A stretch of 64,000 nt of DNA from Flectobacillus major DSM 103 (GCF_000427405.1 NZ_KE386491.1:286001-350000); one strand, 5' to 3'; positions 43,416 through 52,526 are shown, numbered from the stretch's first letter. Made by a program: numbers and translations. Notes: generated from the sequence alone by a model not told the origin.

Positions 43416-43784
43416 ATGGAATTTAGAGATAATCAAGCAATATACCTCCAAATAGCAGAGTTTATTTGTGAGCGGATTCTCCTGCAAAACTGGGGCGTAG
43501 GAGAGAAAATACCTTCGGTACGGGAGTTGGCAGTACAACTAGAGGTAAACCCCAATACAGTAATGAGAACTTACGAGTTTTTACAACAAAAAGAAATCAT
43601 TTTTACCAAACGAGGAATGGGCTATTTTGTGTCGGACGATGCCTCAGATAAGGTAATAGCATACCGAAAAGAGGAATTTATCGAAAATGAATTACCTCAG
43701 TTTTTTAGAAATATTCATTTGCTAGGCATTGATTTTTCTGACCTACAAACCCGATTTGACCATTTCAAACAAGAAAATTTTTAA
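43416..43784 (+). CDS. GntR-family repressor, YtrA subfamily
   Basis: 122 residues, short for GntR and typical of YtrA regulators that have only a small C-terminal dimerisation segment. The winged helix-turn-helix includes KIPSVRELAVQLEVNPNTVM and RTYEFLQQKEIIFTKRGMGY. YtrA-type proteins repress the ABC exporter of their own operon and are released by envelope stress. The position directly behind the ABC genes (4 bases) and ahead of a small exported protein (4 bases) supports autoregulation of this operon. Confidence 0.92.
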   Translation: MEFRDNQAIYLQIAEFICERILLQNWGVGEKIPSVRELAVQLEVNPNTVMRTYEFLQQKEIIFTKRGMGYFVSDDASDKVIAYRKEEFIENELPQFFRNIHLLGIDFSDLQTRFDHFKQENF

Positions 43785-43788
43785 TCGC

Positions 43789-44430
43789 ATGAAAACTTCT
43801 CATAAATTACTCATAGGATTTGCGGTACTTGTGGTAGCGGGAATGCTCGCATTTAATATCAGTTTGCGTGCCGAATATGTTCGTCTAAAAGAGCATCCCC
43901 TCAAAACTACTATAACGCTACAGCCCTTCAAGCATATTCGTTATTCATCCGACTATGAAATTAGGTTGGTATCGGGTAATAGTTATTCTTTGACCATGAA
44001 AGGGGGAATACTAGACTCTGCCCAGATTAGCTATAGTGGCGATACCTTGATTATCAAAGGGAATAATATCTATAATATTGCTGTTCAAGCACCACAAATT
44101 AGCTCGGTGAGTTTATTGAATAGAGGGGCTGAACTCAATATTGATTCAACTTTCAAAACCCCTTCTTTGTCGATAGTATCTAAGTCTGTTGAGGGTAGGA
44201 TTGCCATTTCTTCAGCTAATATTGATTCTTTGCGTATCGAAACAATACCTCAAAATACAGTTTTTATTAGCAATTTAAAAAGTACCTATACCAGCTTTAA
44301 TTTGCCCAATCAGGTGTCTTTGCGACTTGAAAACTGCCAGTTGCAACACCCTGTATTTAATCTGGGCGATAGCACCGAGGTTACTACTGTGGGTAAAAAT
44401 GGGTTACAGGTATTGTCAAATACAAAATAG
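43789..44430 (+). CDS. Exported GIN/DUF2807-like beta-solenoid protein
   Basis: 213 residues from the ATG at 43789, five bases after the GntR stop. The upstream in-frame codons overlap gntR and lack a signal. A signal-anchor (LLIGFAVLVVAGMLAFNISL) leads into a repetitive beta domain: ITLQPFKHIRYSSDYEIRLV, LTMKGGILDSAQISYSGDTL, SVSLLNRGAELNIDSTFKTP and LRIETIPQNTVFISNLKSTY. This alternation matches the putative autotransporter-adhesin head GIN (DUF2807) proteins common in Bacteroidota, though it is shorter. As last gene of the ABC-GntR operon it may be a sensor or target for the transporter. Confidence 0.65.
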   Translation: MKTSHKLLIGFAVLVVAGMLAFNISLRAEYVRLKEHPLKTTITLQPFKHIRYSSDYEIRLVSGNSYSLTMKGGILDSAQISYSGDTLIIKGNNIYNIAVQAPQISSVSLLNRGAELNIDSTFKTPSLSIVSKSVEGRIAISSANIDSLRIETIPQNTVFISNLKSTYTSFNLPNQVSLRLENCQLQHPVFNLGDSTEVTTVGKNGLQVLSNTK

Positions 44431-44789
44431 GCTTGATAATGCTCAGAATAAAGGTTTATTAGATTAAAGGAGGGGGGGGAGGAGGACAAAAGTGTTTTTT
44501 GGGGAAAAGGTATTTTCTTTTTCTAGAAAAACACTTTTTACGTTTTAATGGGCAATTTCAAAAAGAATAGAGCGTTGGAGAAAGCAAAAAAAGAAATAAA
44601 CTTAGGCATAAAGCTATGGTGGTAAAATGTTTTGTAATCAGGCTTTTTCCATTAAATCCTGAGCGAAAAGCCCAAGATTGAGTATATTATTGCATCTTTA
44701 TGGCTGGAGTTGAAGGAATCTTTGGGGGGCGATTTTCCAAAAACAAACTAATCTTGTAAATTGCGACAATTAATATAACGAAGACCGAA
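44431..44789. other. 359-base intergenic region with a G8 tract and a 12-bp hairpin
   Basis: A run of eight G (44472-44479) lies in a GA-rich patch, striking in this AT-rich DNA. AAAAGTGTTTTT at 44488-44499 pairs with AAAAACACTTTT at 44527-44538 around a 27-base loop, a possible terminator for the ABC-GntR operon. No gene is seen. Confidence 0.5.
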
Positions 44790-45563
44790 ATGATAAAAAT
44801 TCCAACAAATTCTAAAAAAGACGTTTACACCCATGCTGCCATTATTGTTTGTTTGCTCATGGTATTGTTTTTTGGATTTTTCTTTATTTACCTTCCTTGG
44901 AGTACCAATCATGGCGAAACTATTACAGTTCCCAATCTGAAAGGTTTGACAATGGAAGAAGCCGAGGATTTATTGGACGATAGAAACCTTGATTTTGAAG
45001 TAACCGATAGTACTTTTACGCCAGGAGTAAAACCCCTGACAGTTTTGTCGCAGTATCCATTAGAAAACTCAAAAGTAAAACAAGGTAGAAAGATATACCT
45101 AACTATCAATACCGAAACAGCCCCAATGATTAAGTTGCCAAAACTCACCGAAATGTCGGTAAGAAGTGCCGAGCAACAGCTATTAATTGCGGGTTTGTTG
45201 AAGCCTGGTTTAGAATACCAAAACGATATTCGGGAAAATGAGGTATTAGAAGTCAAATATCAAGGTACGAAAATTGAAGCTGGAACGTTAATTGCAAAAG
45301 GCTCAAAAGTTATCTTGGTAGTTGGAAATGGTACAGGCAATGCCGAAATGGATATCCCTTGTGTAATAGGCAAACCTCTCGACGAAGCTATTATTATTAT
45401 TTCGGGTTCGGGATTGCAAAAAGGTACAGTGATTTATGACCCAGAGTCGAGCGAGCCAGCAGGAACGGTGATTCGTCAAAATCCAGCTTGCGAAGATGGT
45501 AAAATCAAGTCGGGTGAAATGATTGACCTTTGGGTAGCAGGGAATCCTCCGTCGGGAGAGTAA
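44790..45563 (+). CDS. PASTA-domain membrane protein without a kinase domain
   Basis: 257 residues. A short cytoplasmic head, one span (AAIIVCLLMVLFFGFFFIYL) and three extracytoplasmic PASTA domains. Each has the pattern of a VP/KLP start, then G-x-x-x-x-x-A and a terminal hydrophobic strand: VPNLKGLTMEEAEDLLDDRN, KLPKLTEMSVRSAEQQLLIA and DIPCVIGKPLDEAIIIISGS. PASTA domains bind uncrosslinked peptidoglycan or beta-lactams and are usually fused to PknB-type kinases or PBPs. Here neither is present, which is the common Bacteroidota form. Localisation suggests a cell-wall role. Confidence 0.88.
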   Translation: MIKIPTNSKKDVYTHAAIIVCLLMVLFFGFFFIYLPWSTNHGETITVPNLKGLTMEEAEDLLDDRNLDFEVTDSTFTPGVKPLTVLSQYPLENSKVKQGRKIYLTINTETAPMIKLPKLTEMSVRSAEQQLLIAGLLKPGLEYQNDIRENEVLEVKYQGTKIEAGTLIAKGSKVILVVGNGTGNAEMDIPCVIGKPLDEAIIIISGSGLQKGTVIYDPESSEPAGTVIRQNPACEDGKIKSGEMIDLWVAGNPPSGE

Positions 45564-45636
45564 ACCCAGCCTGAACTAGCCTGATAGCCAACGCCTAGAG
45601 ATATAGGCTCTCAGTTATGAAATTAAATATGTACTA

Positions 45637-47541
45637 ATGAAAAACATTTCTTCTAGCACTTCTAAAAGCATAGAAATTCCTTTCTTTGGAAAGGATAAAA
45701 AAGGGTGGTTAATTTTTTTGCCACTCTTTTTTATTGGGTATTGTCAAGCTATTGCCCAAATCAATATTATTCCGTTGAGTGGGCCAAATACCCAAAAAAC
45801 ACAAGCTCGGGTGGCTGTGCCAACAGCCATAACCTTACCTTTTTTCGATGATTTTTCGGGTAATAATCAAGGTTTAGAACCTACCAAATGGCTACCAAGT
45901 GGAGGTGTTTTGGTCAATAATAGCTATTCTAACAATCATCCAACACTCAATATTGTTACTTTCGACGGCCTCAAAGCCGATGGCCGCCCTTATGTATTTA
46001 CCAATAGTTTTGCAGAAGGCCCTGTCGATACCCTTACTTCTCAGCCTATTAATTTAGCGGTATATGCTCCAGCCGATTCTGTTTATATGAGCTTTTTCTG
46101 GCAAAATAGGTCTCTAGGTGATTTACCCAATACCAATGATTCGCTGAGGTTACAGTTTTTGACCAATGGCGGTATCTGGCAGACCATTTGGACAGTAAAA
46201 GGCGATGTCGAAGCCACCAATTATCAGCAAGTATTGTTGCCAATTAGGGCTAGGTTGTATCTGCACGGACAATTCCAGTTTCGTTTTCAGGCATTTGGCC
46301 GCCAGTCGGGGCAATTCGATATTTGGAATATAGATTATGTGTATATCAACAAAGGGAGGTCGGCCAATGATAAATATTACCGAGATTTGGCTGTTCGCAA
46401 AAGTGTTTCGCCTTTGTTAAAAAGATATAGGTCTATGCCACTCAAGCAACTGTTGGGTAATTCAACCCAAGATTTGGCCGACTCGCTGAGTACCGATGTA
46501 ACCTATTTGTTTAATAACGAAAACTTTTTTGATTATACTGCTATTCTTCAAAACGAGCTTACGGGAACAATCCTTTACCAGAACGAACAACGCAATATCA
46601 GGATTTCGGGTATTACCGATACCACCATTCCGTCGGTAGCCTTACAGCTTAAGCTCAATAATATAAAAGATAAACTACAAGGCGATAGTATTGTATTAAA
46701 GGCAAGTTTTAGGCTTAGTACAACCGACGACAACACCCTACAGCGGAAAATGAATGATACGATTTCGACCCGAACGGTGTTGTCTAACTATTATGCTTAT
46801 GACGACGGCTCGGCCGAGGCGGGAGCTTATTTAGGAAAAGGATTTGGCCGAATTGCTGCTCAATTTATCAACAACAAACCCGATGCCGTAGCAGGTATTC
46901 GCCTAAATTTGTTGCCAATGTTAACCAATCTTGAAGGGAATCCAATTACGATTCAAATCATGGATAACAACAAAGGTAAACCTGGTAATGTGATACGCTC
47001 GTTGTACACCAAAGTTTCGTATGCCAATGTTATTAATGGATTTGTAGAATATGCCATCGAGCCAGTAGCAGTAAAGGATACTTTCTATATTGGTATATTA
47101 CAATTTACTGATGGCGAACCTATTATTTTGGGATTAGACAATAATTCGCCACAGTATTCGGGAAAGTACTTTTATAATTTATCGAGCGAATGGATTAACC
47201 TAAGTACAGTAGCCAACAACCAAACCTTTGCTGCAGCCAAAGGAAGCTTGATGATGCGGCCAGTAATGGGTGGCATTGTCAAAGACGTTGTATTAGGAAC
47301 AGAATACGAAGAACAAAACAAGTATCTGGCTGTTTATCCAAATCCATCGAATGGAGTAATTTTTTGGAACGATAATAGCTTGAAAAATGTAGAAATAGTA
47401 GATTTACAAGGAAAGTCTGTTTGGAAAGAAAAAGTAAATACCTCACAACTTACTGTAGATACCCTGAATTCGGGAACATACATATTGTTACTTTCAAACG
47501 AACGCAATACATTTGTTAGAAAAATTAATATTATTCGGTAA
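45637..47541 (+). CDS. Secreted protein with type IX secretion sorting domain
   Basis: 634 residues. The signal peptide lies around residues 25-45 (WLIFLPLFFIGYCQAIAQ), after a charged head. The body is beta-rich: ITLPFFDDFSGNNQGLEPTK, VYMSFFWQNRSLGDLPNTND and FRFQAFGRQSGQFDIWNIDY resemble jelly-roll/MAM-like regions. The last 80 residues form a T9SS type A sorting domain: YLAVYPNPSNGVIFWNDN, then VEIVDLQGKSVWKE, LNSGTYILLLSNE and VRKINIIR. That tail directs export by the PorSS/T9SS machinery of gliding Bacteroidota. No catalytic motif is seen, so its role on the surface or outside the cell is unknown. Confidence 0.88.
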   Translation: MKNISSSTSKSIEIPFFGKDKKGWLIFLPLFFIGYCQAIAQINIIPLSGPNTQKTQARVAVPTAITLPFFDDFSGNNQGLEPTKWLPSGGVLVNNSYSNNHPTLNIVTFDGLKADGRPYVFTNSFAEGPVDTLTSQPINLAVYAPADSVYMSFFWQNRSLGDLPNTNDSLRLQFLTNGGIWQTIWTVKGDVEATNYQQVLLPIRARLYLHGQFQFRFQAFGRQSGQFDIWNIDYVYINKGRSANDKYYRDLAVRKSVSPLLKRYRSMPLKQLLGNSTQDLADSLSTDVTYLFNNENFFDYTAILQNELTGTILYQNEQRNIRISGITDTTIPSVALQLKLNNIKDKLQGDSIVLKASFRLSTTDDNTLQRKMNDTISTRTVLSNYYAYDDGSAEAGAYLGKGFGRIAAQFINNKPDAVAGIRLNLLPMLTNLEGNPITIQIMDNNKGKPGNVIRSLYTKVSYANVINGFVEYAIEPVAVKDTFYIGILQFTDGEPIILGLDNNSPQYSGKYFYNLSSEWINLSTVANNQTFAAAKGSLMMRPVMGGIVKDVVLGTEYEEQNKYLAVYPNPSNGVIFWNDNSLKNVEIVDLQGKSVWKEKVNTSQLTVDTLNSGTYILLLSNERNTFVRKINIIR

Positions 47542-47602
47542 ATAAAATAGCAGAGCAGATTGTTATTTTATCCTATCTGTTCGGCTAAATCTTAATCAAA
47601 AA

Positions 47603-47899
47603 ATGGATATAACTGTAGAAGAATTAAAACAACGCCTCGATGCCGGCGAACAATTTAACTTCCTTGATGTAAGAGAAGAATATGAATTTGATGAACAAAA
47701 TCTAGGAGCAAAATTGATTCCATTAGGCGAACTCCCCGACCGTTTGGACGAAATCGAAGCATGGAAAGATGCCGAAGTAGTAGTACATTGTCGCTCAGGG
47801 GCTCGTTCTGGACGTGCCAAAGCATTTATGGAAAGTCAAGGGTTCACCAATGTTCGTAATGTAATTGGTGGTATTCTGGCTTACAATGAATTAGACTAG
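47603..47899 (+). CDS. Single-domain rhodanese
   Basis: 98 residues, one rhodanese domain, cytoplasmic. FNFLDVREEYEFDEQNLGAK at the N-terminus and the active-site loop VVHCRSGARSGRAKAF with the persulfide-carrying Cys are complete. It resembles GlpE/PspE-type sulfurtransferases. The active-site loop is six residues (CRSGAR), as in sulfurtransferases rather than Cdc25-type phosphatases. A second rhodanese gene lies 84 bases downstream, separated by a hairpin. Confidence 0.92.
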   Translation: MDITVEELKQRLDAGEQFNFLDVREEYEFDEQNLGAKLIPLGELPDRLDEIEAWKDAEVVVHCRSGARSGRAKAFMESQGFTNVRNVIGGILAYNELD

Positions 47900-47932
47900 G
47901 TAATTAATGTATTGAATATCATACATTTTAGC

Positions 47933-47961
47933 ATGGTTCAGGCGAAGGCTTGAACCATTTT
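47933..47961 (+). terminator. Hairpin between the two rhodanese genes
   Basis: ATGGTTCAGGC (47933-47943) pairs with GCTTGAACCAT (47948-47958) with one G-U, followed by a short TTT. It is a weak terminator or processing site. Confidence 0.5.
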
Positions 47962-47983
47962 ACTTTGAATACCCCCCAAAAAA

Positions 47984-48271
47984 ATGAACAGTATTTCGGC
48001 AGAAGAATTTAAAGAACGATTAAGTAGCCTCAATATATTGGACATTAGAACCCCCGACGAGATTGAAGAGTTTGATCTAGGGGGGATCCATATTCCTTTT
48101 GAAAGCCTCTTTGAGCGTATGGAAGCCTACGAAACCCTCAAAAATCAGGAGGTGATCGTGATTTGTTATACAGGATTGCAGAGCAAAATTGCTGTGACAA
48201 TTTTATCGAAAAAAGGCTTTGTCGGTGTCAAAAACCTAGAAGGTGGTATCGAGGCTTTTTTGAGTTTATAA
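47984..48271 (+). CDS. Second single-domain rhodanese
   Basis: 95 residues. The N-terminal NILDIRTPDEIEEFDLGGIH and the active-site loop VIVICYTGLQSKIAVTIL carry the catalytic Cys. The loop (CYTGLQ) differs from the CRSGAR of the neighbouring rhodanese, so sulfur acceptor or donor use may differ. It is related to the upstream gene by fold but not close in sequence. It precedes lgt. Confidence 0.88.
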   Translation: MNSISAEEFKERLSSLNILDIRTPDEIEEFDLGGIHIPFESLFERMEAYETLKNQEVIVICYTGLQSKIAVTILSKKGFVGVKNLEGGIEAFLSL

Positions 48272-48327
48272 ATTCTCAATGCAAAGTCTTAATTATGGGG
48301 GGCAATGTATTTTTTGAATAAAAGACG

Positions 48328-48335
48328 TATTTTTG
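48328..48335 (+). promoter_or_regulatory. Candidate -7 promoter element for lgt
   Basis: TATTTTTG, an exact TAnnTTTG, 77 bases before the lgt start. No -33 TTTG lies at the standard spacing. Confidence 0.4.
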
Positions 48336-48412
48336 AAATTTATTATTCTCCTTTGCGACTCATTAGTCCAACAACTTTAGTATTTATAATAACCCTAAAA
48401 ATATATAATTGA

Positions 48413-49258
48413 ATGTTAGCTTATATTGATTGGTATACGTCCTCTGAAATTTTTTCATTACCCCAATGGCTTCCTCTAATCGGTGGTTTTCCGATACGTT
48501 GGTACGGCCTTATGTTTGCTATGGCCTTTTTGTTGGGCTATCAGGTACTAAGCTATTTTTTCAAAAAGGAAGGCCGTCCTATTGAACAAGCCGACGAATT
48601 ACTCATGTATGCTATGCTGGCTACAGTATTGGGTGCCAGAATGGGGCATTATTTCTTTTATGAATACCCAATGCTATTGGACAACCCCGGACGTTTCTTT
48701 ATGAGCATGATAACTCCTCCGTATGCTGGCTTGGCCAGTCATGGAGCAGCAATAGGCTTATTTATCGCCTTTTATTTGTACGTTCGTAAACACAAAGACC
48801 AAAGTTATTTGTACGTAACCGACCGCATTGTACCTACTGTAGCATTGGGTGGGGCTTGTATTCGCCTTGGTAATTTGATGAACTCCGAAATAGTAGGCAA
48901 ACAAACCGATGTACCTTGGGCATTTAAGTTTTATAATGACCCATCTCTAGGCCACGATTACTTTTCGGTTGTTCCTCGTCATCCTGCTCAGTTGTACGAA
49001 GCCTTGTCGTGTATTGTATTGTTTGTTATTCTGGTTTTAATTTGGAACAAGAAGAAAGAAAAAACACGTGAAGGACTTATGACAGGTGTATTTATGGTAG
49101 TATTATTTGTTTTACGTTTCTTCTACGAGTTTATCAAAGAGAATCAAGTAGGTTTTGAAAATAATATGAGCTTGAATATGGGGCAATGGTTGAGTATCCC
49201 AGGTGTGTTGTTTGGATGTATTGTTTTGTGGTATGCTTTTCGGAAAAAGGAGGCCTGA
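48413..49258 (+). CDS. lgt: Prolipoprotein diacylglyceryl transferase
   Basis: 281 residues and seven spans, inner membrane. It adds diacylglycerol from phosphatidylglycerol to the lipobox Cys of prolipoproteins, the first step of lipoprotein maturation, and so acts on the SusD and other lipoproteins here. FPIRWYGLMFAMAFLLGYQV matches span 1-2, and GLASHGAAIGLFIAFYLYVR contains the catalytic-region His-Gly. IRLGNLMNSEIVGKQTDVPW is the Lgt signature with the essential Arg, and RHPAQLYEALSCIVLF is the conserved C-terminal block. The essential residues appear intact. Confidence 0.95.
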   Translation: MLAYIDWYTSSEIFSLPQWLPLIGGFPIRWYGLMFAMAFLLGYQVLSYFFKKEGRPIEQADELLMYAMLATVLGARMGHYFFYEYPMLLDNPGRFFMSMITPPYAGLASHGAAIGLFIAFYLYVRKHKDQSYLYVTDRIVPTVALGGACIRLGNLMNSEIVGKQTDVPWAFKFYNDPSLGHDYFSVVPRHPAQLYEALSCIVLFVILVLIWNKKKEKTREGLMTGVFMVVLFVLRFFYEFIKENQVGFENNMSLNMGQWLSIPGVLFGCIVLWYAFRKKEA

Positions 49259-49377
49259 AAAGTGACTTTTATCTATGATATATGTCACAAAAGTGCTTGA
49301 TTTATAGGAAGTTTAATCGTAAATTGAAAAGAAATATTCCTTAACGTCTTATATCACAACCCAATCAACATATTGTC

Positions 49378-49839
49378 ATGGAAAACAAAGAAACAGAACC
49401 AACCAAAAGTCAGTTAGAAAATTTAAAAGACTCTGCTGTAGAAAAGATAGAAAGCTTGGCCGATGCAGCAGGCGAAAAAATAAAAGAATCAACAGGTATT
49501 GATGTAAAAGCAAAAGCTACTGAGTTTGCTGAAACAGCCGAAGCCAAACTAGATGCCATTGCAGATATTGCTGATGCTAAAATAGATGAGGTTTCTGCGG
49601 TAGTTTCTGAAAAACTGGATGCTGTAGAAGATAAAATCGAAGAACTTGTAGGAGGTGACCTTTCTGCTAAAGCCGAAGCATTAAAAGCTGAAGCAAGCGA
49701 AAAACTTGAAGACATACAGGAAGCTGCCGCCGAAAAACTCGAAGATATTCAGGAAGCCGCTGCCGAAAAAATAGAAGAGGCTAAAGAAGCTGCTTCGGGC
49801 GTGTGGAGTAAAGTGAAAGGCTTGTTTGGAGCTGAATAA
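49378..49839 (+). CDS. Helical repeat protein (LEA/apolipoprotein-like)
   Basis: 153 residues and almost wholly alpha-helical, with strong Ala/Glu/Lys bias and 11-residue periodicity: SLADAAGEKIKESTGIDVKA, AEAKLDAIADIADAKIDEVS and KLEDIQEAAAEKLEDIQEAA, which includes a direct EAAAEKLEDIQ repeat. There is no signal peptide or membrane span, and the C-terminus reads VWSKVKGLFGAE. The amphipathic, low-complexity pattern resembles LEA or YtxH-like stress proteins and apolipoprotein helices. A role in stress or membrane-surface binding is possible but not shown. A very strong terminator follows. Confidence 0.7.
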   Translation: MENKETEPTKSQLENLKDSAVEKIESLADAAGEKIKESTGIDVKAKATEFAETAEAKLDAIADIADAKIDEVSAVVSEKLDAVEDKIEELVGGDLSAKAEALKAEASEKLEDIQEAAAEKLEDIQEAAAEKIEEAKEAASGVWSKVKGLFGAE

Positions 49840-49857
49840 CTTTGTTCAATCCTAAAC

Positions 49858-49934
49858 AAACATGAGTCATTCCGAATTTTTTAATCAAACAAGGCGGTCG
49901 AAAACTAATTTCGACCGCCTTGTTTGATTAAAAA
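49858..49934 (+). repeat. Short copy of the dispersed hairpin element (copy C); also terminator
   Basis: The sequence opens with ACATGAGTCATTCCGAA, matching the start of the longer copies at 57999 and 63808, and closes with a hairpin whose arms 49878-49903 and 49909-49934 pair perfectly over 26 bp around ACTAA. The core GGCGGTCGA/TCGACCGCC corresponds to GGCGTTCGA/TCGAACGCC elsewhere. Flanking T and A runs allow termination in both directions. Confidence 0.85.
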
Positions 49935-50011
49935 TCAATAAATGGCTACCTTTTATGAAATGGTATCTATTTTAAATTATCCTATAATTTGGGATAGCTC
50001 ATGTTTTATGG

Positions 50012-51220
50012 CTACTGATAAATACCATTAGGTTTTAATTTGATAAGTCCTTGCATATTGGTTTTAAGGATTCTTTTGGCACGTAAGTAACGTTTACTAT
50101 TGTATTCGTCGTAGTTAGATTCACTAGGGTTCATACTGCCAATGCGTACTTTGTCGGAAGCATGAATAAACTCGTTGTTTCCAATCCACATTCCCACATG
50201 TACAACTCGCTCCGAACCATCCTCTCTTTTTTCTCCAAAAAACAATAAATCACCTTCTTTCAAATTACCCCAATTACCATTTTTGTCGATGGTTTCGCCT
50301 ATCATTACCTGCTGTGAGGCATCACGAGGAAGAAGTATACCATTGAGAAAATAAACTGTTTTGGTAAAACCACTACAATCAACCCCTTTAAACGAAGTGC
50401 CTCCCCAAAGATAAGGAACACCCATAAGTCGTTTGGCTGTTTTTACCAAAGCGTCATCTGTTATTTTGAGGTTCGATACCCAGTTGTTATACATACTCGC
50501 CTCTTTTTTAGCAATATACCCAAGGCGGTTATCGGGTAATAGTACTTCATAAAAAAAGTCGTTTTCGGCTCTTAGTTCAACAATACAGCCTGCCACCATA
50601 TCCGAAACCGTTTGAGAATCTTCGTTGGGTTCGCTATAAACAAATCCATAAGAACGAGTAAAAATCACCTTAGCTTTAGCTTTCCATTGTTCGTATTGTG
50701 AGGTTGTAATACCCGTAATAGCCCCTCTGTCTACCCACGCAATATAATTATCAGGTGTTTGAATTAACAACCAGCCATTATCTTCTCTTTCCAAAATCCT
50801 GACAGGTGTACCCATCAGTGCCTGCGAAGCCATTTCGCCCGAATGGCGTGGCGAATACCTAATATTACAAACAGAAACCTCGACCAAGCCCCAAGTTTTT
50901 CCGCCCAAATCAGGCGAGGGAAGTGTTTTGATTTGGTCTATAATCTCAAGTTTTTCAGCTTTGAGACGTTCAAGCAAAAAACTTTTTGCACCAATTAAAT
51001 TGGTTTTTCCTGTTAGTATTAATTGCCCCTTTTGTTGGTAGGCATCTATCTGAAAAATAGCAGTTCGTTTGTCAGGTGCAAATCTATGGTTGAATTGGTC
51101 AATAATTTGGGTAATTGTAGAGTCGGCTCGTGTTCGTTTGGATAATTTACTTTTTCCAGGATTGGCTACCGAAAATAGGCATGTTATTGCCCATGCAAAT
51201 AATAAAAAGAGTAATCTCAT
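50012..51220 (-). CDS. SH3-NlpC/P60 murein-peptide endopeptidase (YkfC-like)
   Basis: 402 residues with a signal peptide (LLFLLFAWAITCLFSVA). Two SH3-like domains span roughly residues 108-170 (VCNIRYSPRHSGEMASQAL) and 185-245. The NlpC/P60 domain has catalytic C282 (VDCSGFTKTVYFLNG), H341 (RVVHVGMWIGNNE) and H353 (FIHASDKVRI). This layout matches gamma-D-glutamyl-L-diamino acid endopeptidases (YkfC and Bacteroides structural homologues), which cut recycled muropeptides. The dipeptide epimerase encoded at 53819-54835 acts on its L-Ala-D-Glu product, so the cluster is a murein-peptide recycling unit. Confidence 0.92.
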   Translation of the reverse strand: MRLLFLLFAWAITCLFSVANPGKSKLSKRTRADSTITQIIDQFNHRFAPDKRTAIFQIDAYQQKGQLILTGKTNLIGAKSFLLERLKAEKLEIIDQIKTLPSPDLGGKTWGLVEVSVCNIRYSPRHSGEMASQALMGTPVRILEREDNGWLLIQTPDNYIAWVDRGAITGITTSQYEQWKAKAKVIFTRSYGFVYSEPNEDSQTVSDMVAGCIVELRAENDFFYEVLLPDNRLGYIAKKEASMYNNWVSNLKITDDALVKTAKRLMGVPYLWGGTSFKGVDCSGFTKTVYFLNGILLPRDASQQVMIGETIDKNGNWGNLKEGDLLFFGEKREDGSERVVHVGMWIGNNEFIHASDKVRIGSMNPSESNYDEYNSKRYLRAKRILKTNMQGLIKLKPNGIYQ

Positions 51221-51275
51221 GATACGTAAGTTTGTTAAGAATACCCAAACAAAACTTCAAATACTATGCCGAAAG

Positions 51276-52526
51276 CTATTTGTCGTAGGTCATCTTAAAT
51301 TTGTGTAATTTAGGAAGGTGTTTTTTAGGACGTTTTAGTTCGTATTGATAGATAAGTTCGCCTAGGTTTTTCATAAATGGAAAACCTATGGTTTCATAAT
51401 CGTATTTATCATCATTAAAAACCTGGTCTTCATTGCATAAAATAACGGTAGTGAGCATAAATTCAACCCCTTTATCAAAATCAACGATATAGGCATTGTC
51501 TAGCAAAAAGCCATAAGCATCGCCTACTTTGTTGAAAATTCTCATATTAGGATTTATCTGGGCATTTTGGTCGCTTCCATACATCAAAAACTTACAATAA
51601 GTAGGCCAGTATTCTTTGGTGTTGTAGTTAGGGAAAGTACTTTCCGTTGGCATTTGCGACATATATTTATAAATCAACTGATAATCGTCGGGCTTTAGGT
51701 CAAAGCGTTGTTCTTTTTTTACAGATTTTGGAAATAGTACAGAACGAAGAATACCCTGTTGTTCGAGTAGTGGGAAAAAGTTTTTTTGAGTAAAGTCTAA
51801 AGGTTCATTTACTAAATTATCGTCATTGTAATACCCTTTACCAAGCTTGATAGGCGTACTCGGAAAATAGTTTTTAGTAGTAGTAACCATAGGCTGTTCG
51901 TACACAACCTGTTGATTATCGACAAACGAAATGGGATTGGTATGGCGGTTTTGTTCGGCATTCATACCTACCTGCAATCGATGAACAATCCGGGTTTGAT
52001 TATAGCCTTTTTTGCGAAGAGCTTCATTAAAACCCTCTTGTCCTATAAGCTCGTACAAGCGATTGAAAGCGTCATTGTCGGATACCATCAAAATCTTTTT
52101 GATATAATGAGCTACCGAAGGTAGGCCATTAGGGGCTGTGGTATCGGTTTTGGCGGGGGTATGCCTTTCAAAAGTAGCTTCAGTAAGCATAGGCGTATTT
52201 TTGGTAAGCCCTTTTCTATGCAACTGATTGATTTTTTCTAAAGCCAATAAGCTAGCAGGAAATTTTACGGTGCTGGCAGGGTAGAAATATTCATTGGGAT
52301 TGATTCTAAAGCCATAAGACTGAAAAGATGGTCGGTTGAAGGCATCTCGGTTAATTTGTGTATATAGAATCTGAACACGGAGGCGGTCGGCATTGTCTAG
52401 TATAAACTGAAATTTTTCGGGTTGCGATTTCATCAGTTCAGGGAGCAATTGTGCATCTATTTTTTGTGAATATAAGGTAGTTGACATAGCCAAAAGTGCC
52501 AAGATTTTGCTTATCGTTTTTTTCAT
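51276..52526 (-). CDS. Serine hydrolase of the class A beta-lactamase / PBP fold
   Basis: 416 residues from the ATG at 52524-52526, which opens a signal peptide (KKTISKILALLAMSTTLYS); upstream in-frame codons are not export-like. The SxxK motif is STVK in YPASTVKFPASLLALEK, SxN is SDN in ILMVSDNDAFNRLYELIG, and KVG in FNKVGDAYGFLLD may stand for KTG. The fold fits a serine beta-lactamase-like hydrolase or transpeptidase. It is longer than class A beta-lactamases (about 290), with inserts around residues 200-310. Its place among murein-recycling genes suggests a peptidoglycan peptidase or esterase. Resistance activity cannot be inferred. Confidence 0.82.
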   Translation of the reverse strand: MKKTISKILALLAMSTTLYSQKIDAQLLPELMKSQPEKFQFILDNADRLRVQILYTQINRDAFNRPSFQSYGFRINPNEYFYPASTVKFPASLLALEKINQLHRKGLTKNTPMLTEATFERHTPAKTDTTAPNGLPSVAHYIKKILMVSDNDAFNRLYELIGQEGFNEALRKKGYNQTRIVHRLQVGMNAEQNRHTNPISFVDNQQVVYEQPMVTTTKNYFPSTPIKLGKGYYNDDNLVNEPLDFTQKNFFPLLEQQGILRSVLFPKSVKKEQRFDLKPDDYQLIYKYMSQMPTESTFPNYNTKEYWPTYCKFLMYGSDQNAQINPNMRIFNKVGDAYGFLLDNAYIVDFDKGVEFMLTTVILCNEDQVFNDDKYDYETIGFPFMKNLGELIYQYELKRPKKHLPKLHKFKMTYDK

